Shown here: positions 44,369-54,036 of the stretch, piece after piece
Position numbering within the stretch: the first letter of the stretch is position 1
Layout of the letters: the number at the start of each line of letters is the position of its first letter
Assembly (NCBI RefSeq): GCF_002355535.1
Contig: NZ_AP017457.1
Span: forward strand, 248,001 to 312,000
DNA from: Aurantimicrobium minutum
Lineage (GTDB): Bacteria; Actinomycetota; Actinomycetes; Actinomycetales; Microbacteriaceae
DNA length: 64,000 nucleotides
Direction of reading: 5' to 3'
Notes under the pieces: model-generated
Databases searched by the model: none
The model's input: only the letters and a program-made list of their open reading frames with translations
What the model was told of the DNA's origin: nothing
Program-made: the position numbers and the translations under genes

Positions 44369-45254
44369 TCGCACAAACTTCGGCGCCAGACCAAAAGTGG
44401 GCGTCGTGGTGCTGACCATGGGTGAACGTCCAGAAGAGTTGCGCCGAGCTGTTCGCAGTGTGCTTGCACAACGACTCGTTGAGCTGGATGTTGTTGTGGT
44501 CGGTAACGGCTGGCGGCCCGAATTCCTCCCCGGGGGTGTCAGAGGAATTTTCCTCCCAGAAAATGTGGGTATTCCTGCAGGCCGTAATGCTGGAGCTCGC
44601 GAGGTGAGCGGGGAGTACATCTTCTTCCTCGATGATGACGCTGAACTTTCGGACGGACTGTTCCTTCACAACGCACTCTCGCTTCTTCAGGCTGATTCAG
44701 ACTTGGGCCTGATCCAACCTCGAATTACTGATCCGAGTGGTGAGCAAACTCCCACTCGATGGATTCCTCGGCTGCGCAAGGGCGATCCGAAGGTCTCCAG
44801 CTACGTGTTTTCGGTATTGGAAGCAGCTGTGGTGATGCCGCGACGAGTATTTGACGATATAGGTGGCTGGGGAGATCCCTACTTTTATGCCCATGAGGGT
44901 ATCGAGTTGGCATGGCGCACCTGGAACGCGGGAAAGAAAGTGTGGTACTGCGGTGATCTGGTTGTTCACCATCCGGTGACAAGTCCAACCCGGCACTCCA
45001 CGTACTACCGCCTCAATGCTCGCAATCGTGTGTGGCTGGCCAAACGTAATCTTCCCTGGGTGCTCGTTCCCTTCTATGTTCTCTCCTGGACAGGGGTTCA
45101 GCTGGTGCGTTCAGTTCGTCAACGCGGCGCTGGGTTAGGTGCATGGTTAGGCGGTTGGGTTGAAGGCTGGCGCACGAACCCAGGTGGTCGTGTGGGAATG
45201 CGATGGTTGACCGTATGGCGAATGACCCGCGCTGGTCGTCTCCCCATTCTCTAA
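44352..45254 (+). CDS. Family 2 glycosyltransferase (rhamnosyl/galactosyl type)
   Basis: A 300-residue soluble GT2 enzyme: VGVVVLTMGERPEEL start, NVGIPAGRNAGAREVSG, the metal-binding FFLDDDAEL, a GGWGDPYFYAHEGIELAWR acceptor segment and a basic C-terminus. It resembles WsaF/GlfT-type polymer glycosyltransferases. GTG start, overlapping the preceding gene by 17 bp, so it is coupled to the CDP-alcohol enzyme. Confidence 0.9.
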   Translation: MSGLLSRTNFGARPKVGVVVLTMGERPEELRRAVRSVLAQRLVELDVVVVGNGWRPEFLPGGVRGIFLPENVGIPAGRNAGAREVSGEYIFFLDDDAELSDGLFLHNALSLLQADSDLGLIQPRITDPSGEQTPTRWIPRLRKGDPKVSSYVFSVLEAAVVMPRRVFDDIGGWGDPYFYAHEGIELAWRTWNAGKKVWYCGDLVVHHPVTSPTRHSTYYRLNARNRVWLAKRNLPWVLVPFYVLSWTGVQLVRSVRQRGAGLGAWLGGWVEGWRTNPGGRVGMRWLTVWRMTRAGRLPIL

Positions 45255-45284
45255 TTCACACACGTGGCAGGTTAGGTTTAACGT

Positions 45285-46520
45285 ATGGGTTTGTTTCAAG
45301 ATGCGCGCTCTGCGGCAACATTGCTCAGCAATGCTCTGCAAGGGCGTTTACGACGCAAAGAACTTGCGAGTAAGTTAGCTCAGCAGCCTGAATTTACCCC
45401 CGGGAAGTTCAAAGTCGGCCTCTACTTTGCCGACGGGGAAGTCAACCTCTATCAGGTGCGTCAGTGGTACAAACCTCTAGAAGTCCTGGCCAAGACATGG
45501 CCTGTCGTGATCTTGAGCAGGAATACTCTCGGGGCTCTGAAGATGTTAGATGAGTCGCCTGTTCCCGTTGCGTATGTTCGAACCGTCATTGATTTAGAAG
45601 AGTTCATCGCGGACCAGGATTTGCGCGTCATTCTTTACGTCAATCAGAACGCGCGAAACTTCCAAATGTTCAGATACGGTCAGCGTTGGCATGTGTTCAT
45701 CAACCACGGTGAATCCGACAAGATGTACATGACCACTAACCAGTTCAAAGCCTATGACTACAGCCTGATTGCTGGGGATGCGGCACGTGAGCGCTTAGGT
45801 CGTGTGCTGTGGGATTACGACTTTGATAAGCGCGCCATTGCCATTGGTCGGCCACAAGCAGACCATTACACCGGCACGATTCCATTTACTCCGGATGAGC
45901 GCCAGGTTGTCTTATATGCCCCCACCTGGGAGGGGGATCGCCCCGCGGCAGCATACGGCTCTGTCGAATCGCACGGCCTCGCTCTCGTCGAAGCACTTAT
46001 CGCCACAGGTCGTCATCGCGTGATTTATCGCCCGCATCCACGAAGTGGGGCAGTTGATTTTGAATACGGTCAAGCAAACGACCAAATCAAATCTCTCCTG
46101 CGCAGAGCTAACTCACATGACCCTCAGGCCAAGCACATCATTGATGAGGGCGCAGAACTTGGATGGCAACTCTCGGTTGCTGATATGGCCATTGTTGACA
46201 TTTCAGCGATGGTTTATGACCGTTTGGCTGCAGGGAAGCCACTGATCATTACTCGCCCGGTCAACCCCGATGCAGAAATTGATGAGGGCGGATATCTCAG
46301 CGATTGTGAATGGCTGGATGCCACAGCAGCCGGAAATATTGTTACCCAGATAGATGCGATCGAACACGATCCTGCAGCCCAAGAACGCTTAGCTCGATGG
46401 TGCAAACACTACTTTGGTGACATTACCCCTGGTGTTCCTACGCAGCGTTTTCATGACGCGATTGCCCACCTGATGAACGAGTGGGAAAAGCAAGCCGAAT
46501 TACACGAAAACGACGGCTAA
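45285..46520 (+). CDS. CDP-glycerol glycerophosphotransferase-like (TagB/TagF family) enzyme
   Basis: A 411-residue member of the TagF family, which transfer glycerol- or other polyol-phosphate units in teichoic-acid-like polymers. Core motifs: WHVFINHGESDK (catalytic His region), GRPQADHY, VVLYAPTWEGDR, VIYRPHPRSG and VDISAMVYDRLAAGKPLI. It begins after a 30-bp gap with its own TAGGTT -10 (45273-45278) 6 nt before the ATG, so it can be expressed leaderless apart from the upstream genes. With the two GT2 enzymes and the CDP-alcohol enzyme it implies a phosphodiester-linked wall glycopolymer. Confidence 0.85.
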   Translation: MGLFQDARSAATLLSNALQGRLRRKELASKLAQQPEFTPGKFKVGLYFADGEVNLYQVRQWYKPLEVLAKTWPVVILSRNTLGALKMLDESPVPVAYVRTVIDLEEFIADQDLRVILYVNQNARNFQMFRYGQRWHVFINHGESDKMYMTTNQFKAYDYSLIAGDAARERLGRVLWDYDFDKRAIAIGRPQADHYTGTIPFTPDERQVVLYAPTWEGDRPAAAYGSVESHGLALVEALIATGRHRVIYRPHPRSGAVDFEYGQANDQIKSLLRRANSHDPQAKHIIDEGAELGWQLSVADMAIVDISAMVYDRLAAGKPLIITRPVNPDAEIDEGGYLSDCEWLDATAAGNIVTQIDAIEHDPAAQERLARWCKHYFGDITPGVPTQRFHDAIAHLMNEWEKQAELHENDG

Positions 46521-46582
46521 TTCTTCGCAGTTTTCCAGAAGATATCCCGGAGAGTGTCGGTGCCTGACGATAGCGTGGAGTC

Positions 46583-49500
46583 ATGGCATCAACGGGGTTT
46601 ATTCAGCGTGAAATAGCCCCTGCGCGCCCATTTCTTCCCGATGACGTCCAAGCCCAGATTCTTGCCCTGCCAGCAGACACATCTGCCGTAATCGTGGGTG
46701 CACCCGGTACAGGTAAAACAGCCACCCTAATGGAACTTGTGGCTGCCCGAGTCGCAGCCGGAATGAACCCAGACAACATTGTTGTGTTAAGTCCCAACCG
46801 CATCGCGGCAGGTCGCCTTCGCAACGCGCTAGGACTGCGCCTTGGGATCGCAACCAATGGCGCATTGGCAAGAACACCCGGGTCGCTCGCATTCGCTCTC
46901 GCTCAACAGCAGGCGTTCGCTGAAGGCCTAGAGCCTCCACGGTTACTCACCGGAAGCGAACAAGACAGCATCATTGCAGAACTTCTAGCCGGTCATACCG
47001 AAGACGGTACAGGGCCACAGTGGCCAGACCCTCTCGTACCAGAGGTGCGTGCTCGCCGAGCATTTCGCAGCGAGCTTCGTGACTTGTTTGCCCGTGCTAC
47101 AGAAATGGGGTGGGGGCCTGAAGAGTTAGCGCAGCAAGGTCAGACCCGCCAGCATCCTGAATGGGTTGCTGCTGCAGAATTTTGGAATTCTTATCAGCAG
47201 GTTATCGCCGGTTTTCGATTCAGTTCCTTTGATTCTTCAGAACTGCTTTCTATGGCCGCAGGGGCAGTTGCCTCTGCGGAGGTGATGCCGGATGTTGAAC
47301 TCATCCTGATTGATGACGCTCAAGAAATTACCGCCGGAGCGATCAGGCTCCTGCGAGCCTTTGCTCAACGCGGAATCCCCATCATCGCAGCGGGAGATCC
47401 CGATATAACCTCAACCGGTTTTAGGGGTGCAGTTCCTAATTTCTTGGGAAGATTCGGAATCGAACTCGGCATTAAACCAACCCAAGTGTCGAGCTTTGTG
47501 TTGCCTCGGGTCTACCGTCACGGGCCGACTGTTCGTTCTGTGGTGAAAAAGATGACCGAAATGGGGACGGCAGAATCAGGCGCTCAACGTCAGGCAATTT
47601 CGGCTGAGGAAGATAGCTCAACGCATCCAGTTGTGGTTCTGGAGCGAGGTTCACGCACCGCCGAGATGACCGCTCTAGCCCTGCAGCTGCGTGAAAAACA
47701 CATCCTTGGCTCTACTGCCTGGTCGCAGATGGTTGTCGTGGTGCGAACAGGTGCCTTAGTGCCACAGGTTGCCAGAGCCTTGGCTGTTGCCGAAGTTCCT
47801 ACCCGCACGTTGCTTTCAGAGCGCTCACTCAAAGAACACCCCGCTGCATTGGATCTCATTGCGGCAATCGCCGTTGCAATGGGCCGCTTGGAACTCAGCC
47901 CCGCTGTGGTCGCAGATTTACTCACCTCACCTATGGTCGGGCTTACCGCACTGGAAGTGCGCCGAGTGCGGCTTGCATTGCGTCACGAAGAATTAGCATC
48001 AGGGGGCGTGCGCACTGGTGAAGAATTACTCACGAATGCTCTGAACCAGCCCGCTGATTTGTTGACGTTGGACTTTGGACCTGCACGCCGCGTGGCACGT
48101 TTTGCAGAAACACTCCGCTTGCTTCGCGAAGGAATCGCTGCCGGAGAGTCCATTGAGGAATTGCTGTGGACTGTGTGGGATCGCAGTGGTTTGGCCGACA
48201 CCTGGGGTTCTGAAGCGTTGAGTTCTGGGTTGATTGCTGATGACGCTCATCGCAACCTCGACGGAGTCATGGCACTGTTTACTTCTGCCAAAAGGTATGT
48301 CGAGCGCTACCCAGACAGGCCTGCATCAGAGTTCATAGCTGAGCTTTTGGATGCAGATGTTCCCGAGGACACCCTCGCACCACAAGCCGTTCATGATTCG
48401 GTGTTGGTGTGCACTCCATCCGCGTTGATTGGTACCCAGTTCAGTGTTGTCGCGCTCGCTGCCGTGCAGGAGAATATCTGGCCTAATCTGCGGCCCCGTG
48501 GCTCTCTTCTTCACGCACAAGAATTAGCGTCAGACTCGGTGGGCGTTGAGATGGACTTTGCTGCTGCCAGGGCAAGCGTTCTCGATGATGAATTGCGCAT
48601 GTTTGCCCTCGCTGCCTCACGTGCCACCACATCGGTGGTGATGACGGCTACCGCCAGTGATGATGTACTTCCCTCCCCGTTCTTGCGTCGCGTTCAAGCC
48701 TTGATGGGTGTTACTGGGGCTAGTGCCTCTGCAGAACGAAACACGTTGGCAGAATATCCCTTGACGCTTCGAGGCATGGTTGGTTCACTTCGTCGCGCAT
48801 TGACGAGCGAACTTAGGAAGTCTGAGGGTTCGCCTCGTGTGCAGCAGTTGGCCAGCGCACTTGCCAAGCTTTCTCAACAGGACATTCCTGGAGCTCACCC
48901 ACAGAGTTGGTATGGATTGACCTCCCCATCAACCCTCGAGCCGCTATATGACCTCACTCAGCCCGAGGTTCGTGTTCCAGTATCCCCATCCAAGTTAGAA
49001 ACGTGGGAGAAAAACCAACTGGCGTGGTTTATTGAATCAGTTGTGGGTCGCACCTCGAGTTCTGCACAAGGCATTGGAACCATCGTGCACAAAGTCATGG
49101 AGGATGCTGGAAACAATCCTGAACTTCACATTGACACTGAATCGCTTTGGAGTGCAGTTGATGCCAGATGGCATGAGCTCAGCTTTGATGCACCGTGGCT
49201 GAACGAGGCGGAGCGTCGTCGAGTACGGAAGATGGTCGCTGCACTGTCGGAGTATCTGCAGAACTTCAACGCTGATCAGAAAACGCTTCTGGCCAATGAA
49301 GGTGGTTTCACTCTCGAGCTTGGTCAGGCCACCGTGCGTGGATACATAGACCGGATTGAACAGGATGTCCAAGGCCACGTGGTGATTGTCGATCTCAAGA
49401 CAGGAAAGTATTACCCAGCAGCTAAAGACATTCCTGAACATGCCCAATTAGCCTGTTACCAGCTGGCTTTGAGCTCACAGGTCCTCGAGGATGTTCCTAC

Positions 49501-49753
49501 TGATGCACCCATCGGAGGAGCCAAGCTCATTTACCTCACCAACGGTGTCAAGGGGAAGCTCTACAGGGAAATTGTGCAAGAGCCCTATGACGAAAAGGCT
49601 TTAGCGGCTATCCGGGAGCGCATAGAGCTTGCGGCTGAGGGTATGGCAGGAAATTCATTTACGGCGCCTGTCGTGATCAAAGAAGCCCTCGGAGATCCGC
49701 ACTCACGTTATGAATTCCGCATCCATACAGTTTCGGCGGTGTCCGCGTCATGA
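46583..49753 (+). CDS. adnA: AdnA subunit of the AdnAB helicase-nuclease
   Basis: A 1056-residue UvrD-like motor-nuclease. Walker A GAPGTGKTATL (about residues 39-49); Walker B is the weak form LIDDAQE. The C-terminal RecB-type nuclease has GTIVHKVMED, GYIDRIEQ and VIVDLKTGKYY, with LACYQLAL downstream. AdnAB processes double-strand breaks for homologous recombination in actinobacteria. TAGCGT (46571-46576) is 6 nt before the ATG: leaderless. The gene overlaps adnB by 4 bp (ATGA), giving coupled synthesis of the two subunits. Confidence 0.9.
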   Translation: MASTGFIQREIAPARPFLPDDVQAQILALPADTSAVIVGAPGTGKTATLMELVAARVAAGMNPDNIVVLSPNRIAAGRLRNALGLRLGIATNGALARTPGSLAFALAQQQAFAEGLEPPRLLTGSEQDSIIAELLAGHTEDGTGPQWPDPLVPEVRARRAFRSELRDLFARATEMGWGPEELAQQGQTRQHPEWVAAAEFWNSYQQVIAGFRFSSFDSSELLSMAAGAVASAEVMPDVELILIDDAQEITAGAIRLLRAFAQRGIPIIAAGDPDITSTGFRGAVPNFLGRFGIELGIKPTQVSSFVLPRVYRHGPTVRSVVKKMTEMGTAESGAQRQAISAEEDSSTHPVVVLERGSRTAEMTALALQLREKHILGSTAWSQMVVVVRTGALVPQVARALAVAEVPTRTLLSERSLKEHPAALDLIAAIAVAMGRLELSPAVVADLLTSPMVGLTALEVRRVRLALRHEELASGGVRTGEELLTNALNQPADLLTLDFGPARRVARFAETLRLLREGIAAGESIEELLWTVWDRSGLADTWGSEALSSGLIADDAHRNLDGVMALFTSAKRYVERYPDRPASEFIAELLDADVPEDTLAPQAVHDSVLVCTPSALIGTQFSVVALAAVQENIWPNLRPRGSLLHAQELASDSVGVEMDFAAARASVLDDELRMFALAASRATTSVVMTATASDDVLPSPFLRRVQALMGVTGASASAERNTLAEYPLTLRGMVGSLRRALTSELRKSEGSPRVQQLASALAKLSQQDIPGAHPQSWYGLTSPSTLEPLYDLTQPEVRVPVSPSKLETWEKNQLAWFIESVVGRTSSSAQGIGTIVHKVMEDAGNNPELHIDTESLWSAVDARWHELSFDAPWLNEAERRRVRKMVAALSEYLQNFNADQKTLLANEGGFTLELGQATVRGYIDRIEQDVQGHVVIVDLKTGKYYPAAKDIPEHAQLACYQLALSSQVLEDVPTDAPIGGAKLIYLTNGVKGKLYREIVQEPYDEKALAAIRERIELAAEGMAGNSFTAPVVIKEALGDPHSRYEFRIHTVSAVSAS

Positions 49754-52700
49754 CAGAGATGAGAATCAGTGCACTGGAACTAGCCCAGAAACTGGGTCAG
49801 CCCGCACCTACCACGGAGCAGCAGGCCATTATTGAGGCACCGTTGGAGCCAGCACTGGTCCTTGCTGGTGCAGGCAGTGGCAAGACGGAAACGATGGCTA
49901 ACCGTGTGGTGTGGTTGGTCGCTAATGGCAAGGTTGCAGTCCACGAAATTTTGGGTATGACCTTTACCCGTAAAGCTGCAGGTGAACTTGGTGAGCGTAT
50001 ACGAGCGCGCATTGCCGCCCTGGTGGAAAAGAAGATTGTGCCATTGGAGATTGACGATCTCGAACAAGCCACGGTTACGACGTATAACTCTTTTGCTAAC
50101 CGCATTTATTCGCAGTACGCCGTCCTGATCGGCCGGGACCCAGATGCTACGGTGCTCGGTGAAGCTGCCGCTTGGCAACTGGCGCGCTCGATCGCGCGGG
50201 AGGGAACCGGAGAGAATCTCGCAGATTTAGACAAGAGTCTGGATACTCTCACCGAGGCCATTTTGCGACTGTCACGAGCCATTGCCGACAATGTGGCCGA
50301 TGTTCACGAGATTGCACGTTACGCACGTGCTTTAGATGCGCACACCGTAGACATGCCCATAGATCCAGGTTCTCGCAAGAGCGCTCCGGTGGACGCTTGG
50401 CTGAAGGTGCGCGAAGTTGGTCTCACTCTTCCGGTTCTCACTGATTTAGCCGCGGAATTTGCTGCTGCTAAGCGACGCCAAGGATTGATCGAGTTCAGCG
50501 ATCAGGTTGCGTTGGCCTTAGAAATCTGTCAACGGTTTGACGCCGTCGTGGCAGATTTCCGCAGCCAGTTCAAAGTCGTGCTACTGGATGAGTATCAGGA
50601 CACTTCGGTTGTTCAGACACAGTTACTGAGCCTGTTATTTGCCAATACCCCCGTGATGGCGGTGGGAGATCCTCACCAGTCAATTTATGGTTGGCGTGGT
50701 GCTTCAGCAGACAATATTGAACAGTTCGGTGCCGCCTTTGCCACTAGTTCTGATGCGGTTGCCACCTACTCGCTGTCAACCAGTTGGCGTAATCCTGTTG
50801 ACGTACTCGTTGCAGCTAATGTGCTGGTGCGACCTCTCAACGAGAAAACCCGAATTCCGCAGCAGCAACTTCAAGCACGCCCCAATGCAGACCAGGGAGA
50901 GCTCACCCTGAGTGTGAGCGAAACAATTCTTGATGAAGCAAAAGAGGTGGCAGCGTGGTTGGCTTCGAGAGTGACGGCAGAAACGTCTGCAGCGCTGTTG
51001 TGTCGATCTTTGCAGGGTATTGACCCCTTCAAGAAAGCGTTAGAAGCGGCAGGTGTTCCGTATCACGTCGTAGGGTTGGGCGGCCTTCTTGACGAACCGG
51101 TCATTGTTGATGTGGTGTGCACATTACGTGTGCTTCACGATGCCACTGCAGACTCTGAATTAGTGCGTTTGCTCACCGGTGCGCGGTGGGCACTTGCACC
51201 CAAAGACATTGTGGGCCTGAGCGACATTGCAAAGTGGATGAGCGCACGTGATCACCGTCAACAAAAACTCTCCCCAGAAATCCGTGAAGCTTTGCGGGCC
51301 TCCGTTGTGTCCGAGGATGGGTCATCACTGGTTGATGCCCTTGATTTTGTTGCCACGGCACCTGAAGGACATATTGCACTGGAATTCCTCAGCCCAGAAG
51401 CACGAACTCGATTGAAGCACGCAGGAACGCAGATTGCTCGCCTACGTCGCCGGGCAGGTGCAGATTTACGCGAACTCGTCACCATCGTTCAGCAGGAACT
51501 ACTCCTCGATATAGAGGCGGTGGCCAACGAATCTGCCTCGACTGCGCTGGCGAGCTTAGAAGCATTCATGGAGCCGCTTTCTGCTTATGTGGATGGCGAA
51601 GATCGAGCAACCTTGGGTGGATTCCTCAGCTGGTTGACCGAGGCAGAGCGTCGTGAACGACTCAGCCCACAATCTGCACCTGCGGAACCGGGAACCGTCC
51701 AAATCATGACCATCCACGGTGCAAAAGGTTTGGAATGGGATGTAGTTGCCATTCCTCGTATGGTCAAAGATGAACTCCCCGGCAATAGAACACGTGCTGA
51801 GCATTGGCTTGGTTTTGGGCGCTTACCCTTCCCTTTCCGCGGCGATGCCGCCCACTTGCCTGTTTTTGACTGGCAAGCTGCCTCAACCCAAGTTGAACTG
51901 GGGGAACGTTTTGAACAATTCCAAGAAGCTGTTCGCCAGCGCTATGACGATGAACAACGCAGGCTTGCCTATGTTGCCCTCACGCGTGCCAAGCACAAAC
52001 TCTTACTCTCAGCATCCTTTTGGGCATCTCAAGTAAGTGCACGCCCACCGGGTATTTTTCTTCAAGAACTTGCCGCTGCTGGTTTGTTTGCCCAGGAACT
52101 TCCAGAAGCCCCGCAGAATGAATCCAATCCTTTAGAAGGCCTTGAAGAGACGATTAATTGGCCGCTGGATCCGTTGGGAAGTCGACGCGCCATCGTTCAA
52201 CGCGCTGCTGAGGCTGTGCACGCGGCGAGTGTTGAACTTGCAACGCCTTGGGATTCGGATATTGAGTTACTCCTTGCAGAACAGCAAAACCGTCAATCTG
52301 CTGATTCTGCAGTAGTGATCCCCGAACGCATTCCTGCATCGCGGTTTAAGGACTTCATAGAAAATCCTGAAGCTGTAGCTAAATCTTTACGCAGGCCTTT
52401 GCCTGAACGCCCCTACCGGGCAACAAGCTTGGGAACGCTCTTTCACTCGTGGGTCGAACAACGTTCGAAGACGAATTCGCTACCGGATTTTGTTGATGCA
52501 ACAGCTTTTGAACTTGATGGTGTTGATGAACTTTCACGTGTTTCGCAAGATGAGCACACCTTGGCCCAGCTGAAGCGTATTTTTGAACAATCAGAATGGG
52601 CCCAACGCAAACCTGTTGCCGTGGAATTAGAGGTCAACGTCCCCTTTGGAAACAGCATCATCATTTGCAAGATTGATGCCATTTATGAAGTCGAAGGCTC

Positions 52701-52956
52701 TCAGGGAACCCGTTTTGAGATTGTGGACTGGAAAACCGGTAAAGCACCCAAGGATGCCGCCGACCTGGAACTCAAGCAGTTCCAGTTAGCCCTCTATCGC
52801 ATGGCTTATTCTCGCTGGTCGGGTGTGGCCCCAGAAAATATTGATGCAGCCTTTTACTTCGTTGCCGAAGACACCGTGGTCAGGCCTGAACGGATTTACT
52901 CTGAGAGTGAACTGGAAGAACGCTGGTCGTCGGTGACAGGTTCCATGCCGCGATAG
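49750..52956 (+). CDS. adnB: AdnB subunit of the AdnAB helicase-nuclease
   Basis: A 1068-residue UvrD-type helicase with C-terminal nuclease. Walker A GAGSGKTETM, TFTRKAAGEL, Walker B VVLLDEYQDTS, AVGDPHQSIYGWRGA, MTIHGAKGLEWD and YVALTRAKH are all intact, so this is the main motor. The RecB-type nuclease shows TLFHSWVEQ, CKIDAIYE and FEIVDWKTGK with LKQFQLALYRMAY. Predicted partner of AdnA in end resection. Its last 61 bp overlap a convergent kinase-like gene. Confidence 0.93.
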   Translation: MTEMRISALELAQKLGQPAPTTEQQAIIEAPLEPALVLAGAGSGKTETMANRVVWLVANGKVAVHEILGMTFTRKAAGELGERIRARIAALVEKKIVPLEIDDLEQATVTTYNSFANRIYSQYAVLIGRDPDATVLGEAAAWQLARSIAREGTGENLADLDKSLDTLTEAILRLSRAIADNVADVHEIARYARALDAHTVDMPIDPGSRKSAPVDAWLKVREVGLTLPVLTDLAAEFAAAKRRQGLIEFSDQVALALEICQRFDAVVADFRSQFKVVLLDEYQDTSVVQTQLLSLLFANTPVMAVGDPHQSIYGWRGASADNIEQFGAAFATSSDAVATYSLSTSWRNPVDVLVAANVLVRPLNEKTRIPQQQLQARPNADQGELTLSVSETILDEAKEVAAWLASRVTAETSAALLCRSLQGIDPFKKALEAAGVPYHVVGLGGLLDEPVIVDVVCTLRVLHDATADSELVRLLTGARWALAPKDIVGLSDIAKWMSARDHRQQKLSPEIREALRASVVSEDGSSLVDALDFVATAPEGHIALEFLSPEARTRLKHAGTQIARLRRRAGADLRELVTIVQQELLLDIEAVANESASTALASLEAFMEPLSAYVDGEDRATLGGFLSWLTEAERRERLSPQSAPAEPGTVQIMTIHGAKGLEWDVVAIPRMVKDELPGNRTRAEHWLGFGRLPFPFRGDAAHLPVFDWQAASTQVELGERFEQFQEAVRQRYDDEQRRLAYVALTRAKHKLLLSASFWASQVSARPPGIFLQELAAAGLFAQELPEAPQNESNPLEGLEETINWPLDPLGSRRAIVQRAAEAVHAASVELATPWDSDIELLLAEQQNRQSADSAVVIPERIPASRFKDFIENPEAVAKSLRRPLPERPYRATSLGTLFHSWVEQRSKTNSLPDFVDATAFELDGVDELSRVSQDEHTLAQLKRIFEQSEWAQRKPVAVELEVNVPFGNSIIICKIDAIYEVEGSQGTRFEIVDWKTGKAPKDAADLELKQFQLALYRMAYSRWSGVAPENIDAAFYFVAEDTVVRPERIYSESELEERWSSVTGSMPR

Positions 52957-53963
52957 CGACCTGGTGTGGCATCCCCTGGAGTTTCATCCAGTAGCTCAAC
53001 AACTTCGGTGACCGTCAACACAGGAGCGGTGTCAGTTCCAATTGCGTTGGTGTTCTCCTGGTGGACGCTGTCAACCAGGCGATCGAGCATGTCAATGGCG
53101 TCATCAACGATTTCTGGACTCTTTTGCTCAACCCCGTGAAGCAACCACTTGGCTAGTTCCAGTTCTGAGTAGAGCGTTGCACGCTGGCGGAGCTTAGGGT
53201 CAACCAACGAGTGGCGAGAGTCGCCATAGGAGCCAAAAGCAATGTTTTGTGCCTCGATGGGGGCGTTAATAATCCAATGCATATCTGCAGCAGGGTCACC
53301 AACACGCAGCGCAGCCCAGCCCAGCACCCCAGCGACTGAGTCTGTTCCCGCGATGAAGGAATCAGCACCGAGTGAGCCATGAATCACAGTGGGATCAAAC
53401 ATCCACAGTGAAGAATCATCGACTGCCTCTTGCCAACGGGCAGATAGAGCAGCAGGCAAAAGAGCGGTGGCTTGTGCTCGGGAAACAAGCTCACGAGTCT
53501 GGCGCTGAACATCCTGCGCGCTAAAGGTGGGCAAGCCTGCATCTGAAACAAAGTGCGTGGGCAGCGAGTGGATAGAGGCAATCGCTGTTCCGATAGATGT
53601 TGGCAAACCCGAGTCTGGTGTGAAATCGGACAGGGTCAACTGGTCTCCGTGCAGGAATTCAAAAACAAGACCAAACGTTTTGCCCAAGGGAGCGCGCCCG
53701 ACCAAGGTCGGAACATCAAAGCTGAGACGGGAGCGGATACCGGCGGTCATCGTTTCAAGCGCATACTTTTCCGCACCCAGTTGAGCTTCTGCTTCAGCAG
53801 AGTTAGGAACCCGAACGATAAGTTCACGGCCAGCTGCGTCAGTGACGATGGCGGCAAAGAAATCACCATGCATTCCTGTGGAGAAAGCTTGGGCTTGTAC
53901 TGGGTCAAAACCGGGCACAGCAGCCGTAGCCAACGCCGCTAGAGTGATATGTGATCTGGCCAT
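52896..53963 (-). CDS. Aminoglycoside-phosphotransferase-fold pseudokinase
   Basis: A 355-residue protein with the APH/macrolide-kinase fold: FEFLHGDQL hinge region, then the catalytic loop area. Where active kinases have HGD...N, this has HGSLGADSF (Ser197 for Asp), and the Mg-binding Asp of the IDW-type motif is replaced in GVLGWAALRVGDPAADM (Gly215). Both key acids are lost, so kinase activity is unlikely; a binding or scaffold role is inferred. TAGCCT (53971-53976, minus strand) 7 nt before the ATG: leaderless. It overlaps adnB by 61 bp at the 3' end and is divergent from nudC. Confidence 0.8.
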   Translation of the reverse strand: MARSHITLAALATAAVPGFDPVQAQAFSTGMHGDFFAAIVTDAAGRELIVRVPNSAEAEAQLGAEKYALETMTAGIRSRLSFDVPTLVGRAPLGKTFGLVFEFLHGDQLTLSDFTPDSGLPTSIGTAIASIHSLPTHFVSDAGLPTFSAQDVQRQTRELVSRAQATALLPAALSARWQEAVDDSSLWMFDPTVIHGSLGADSFIAGTDSVAGVLGWAALRVGDPAADMHWIINAPIEAQNIAFGSYGDSRHSLVDPKLRQRATLYSELELAKWLLHGVEQKSPEIVDDAIDMLDRLVDSVHQENTNAIGTDTAPVLTVTEVVELLDETPGDATPGRYRGMEPVTDDQRSSSSLSE

Positions 53964-54036
53964 GAAATACAGGCTAATTCGAGGATGAGCTTGTGGCCTC
54001 TAACGCCACGCATCCAATACCCGACTAATCCTGCAA

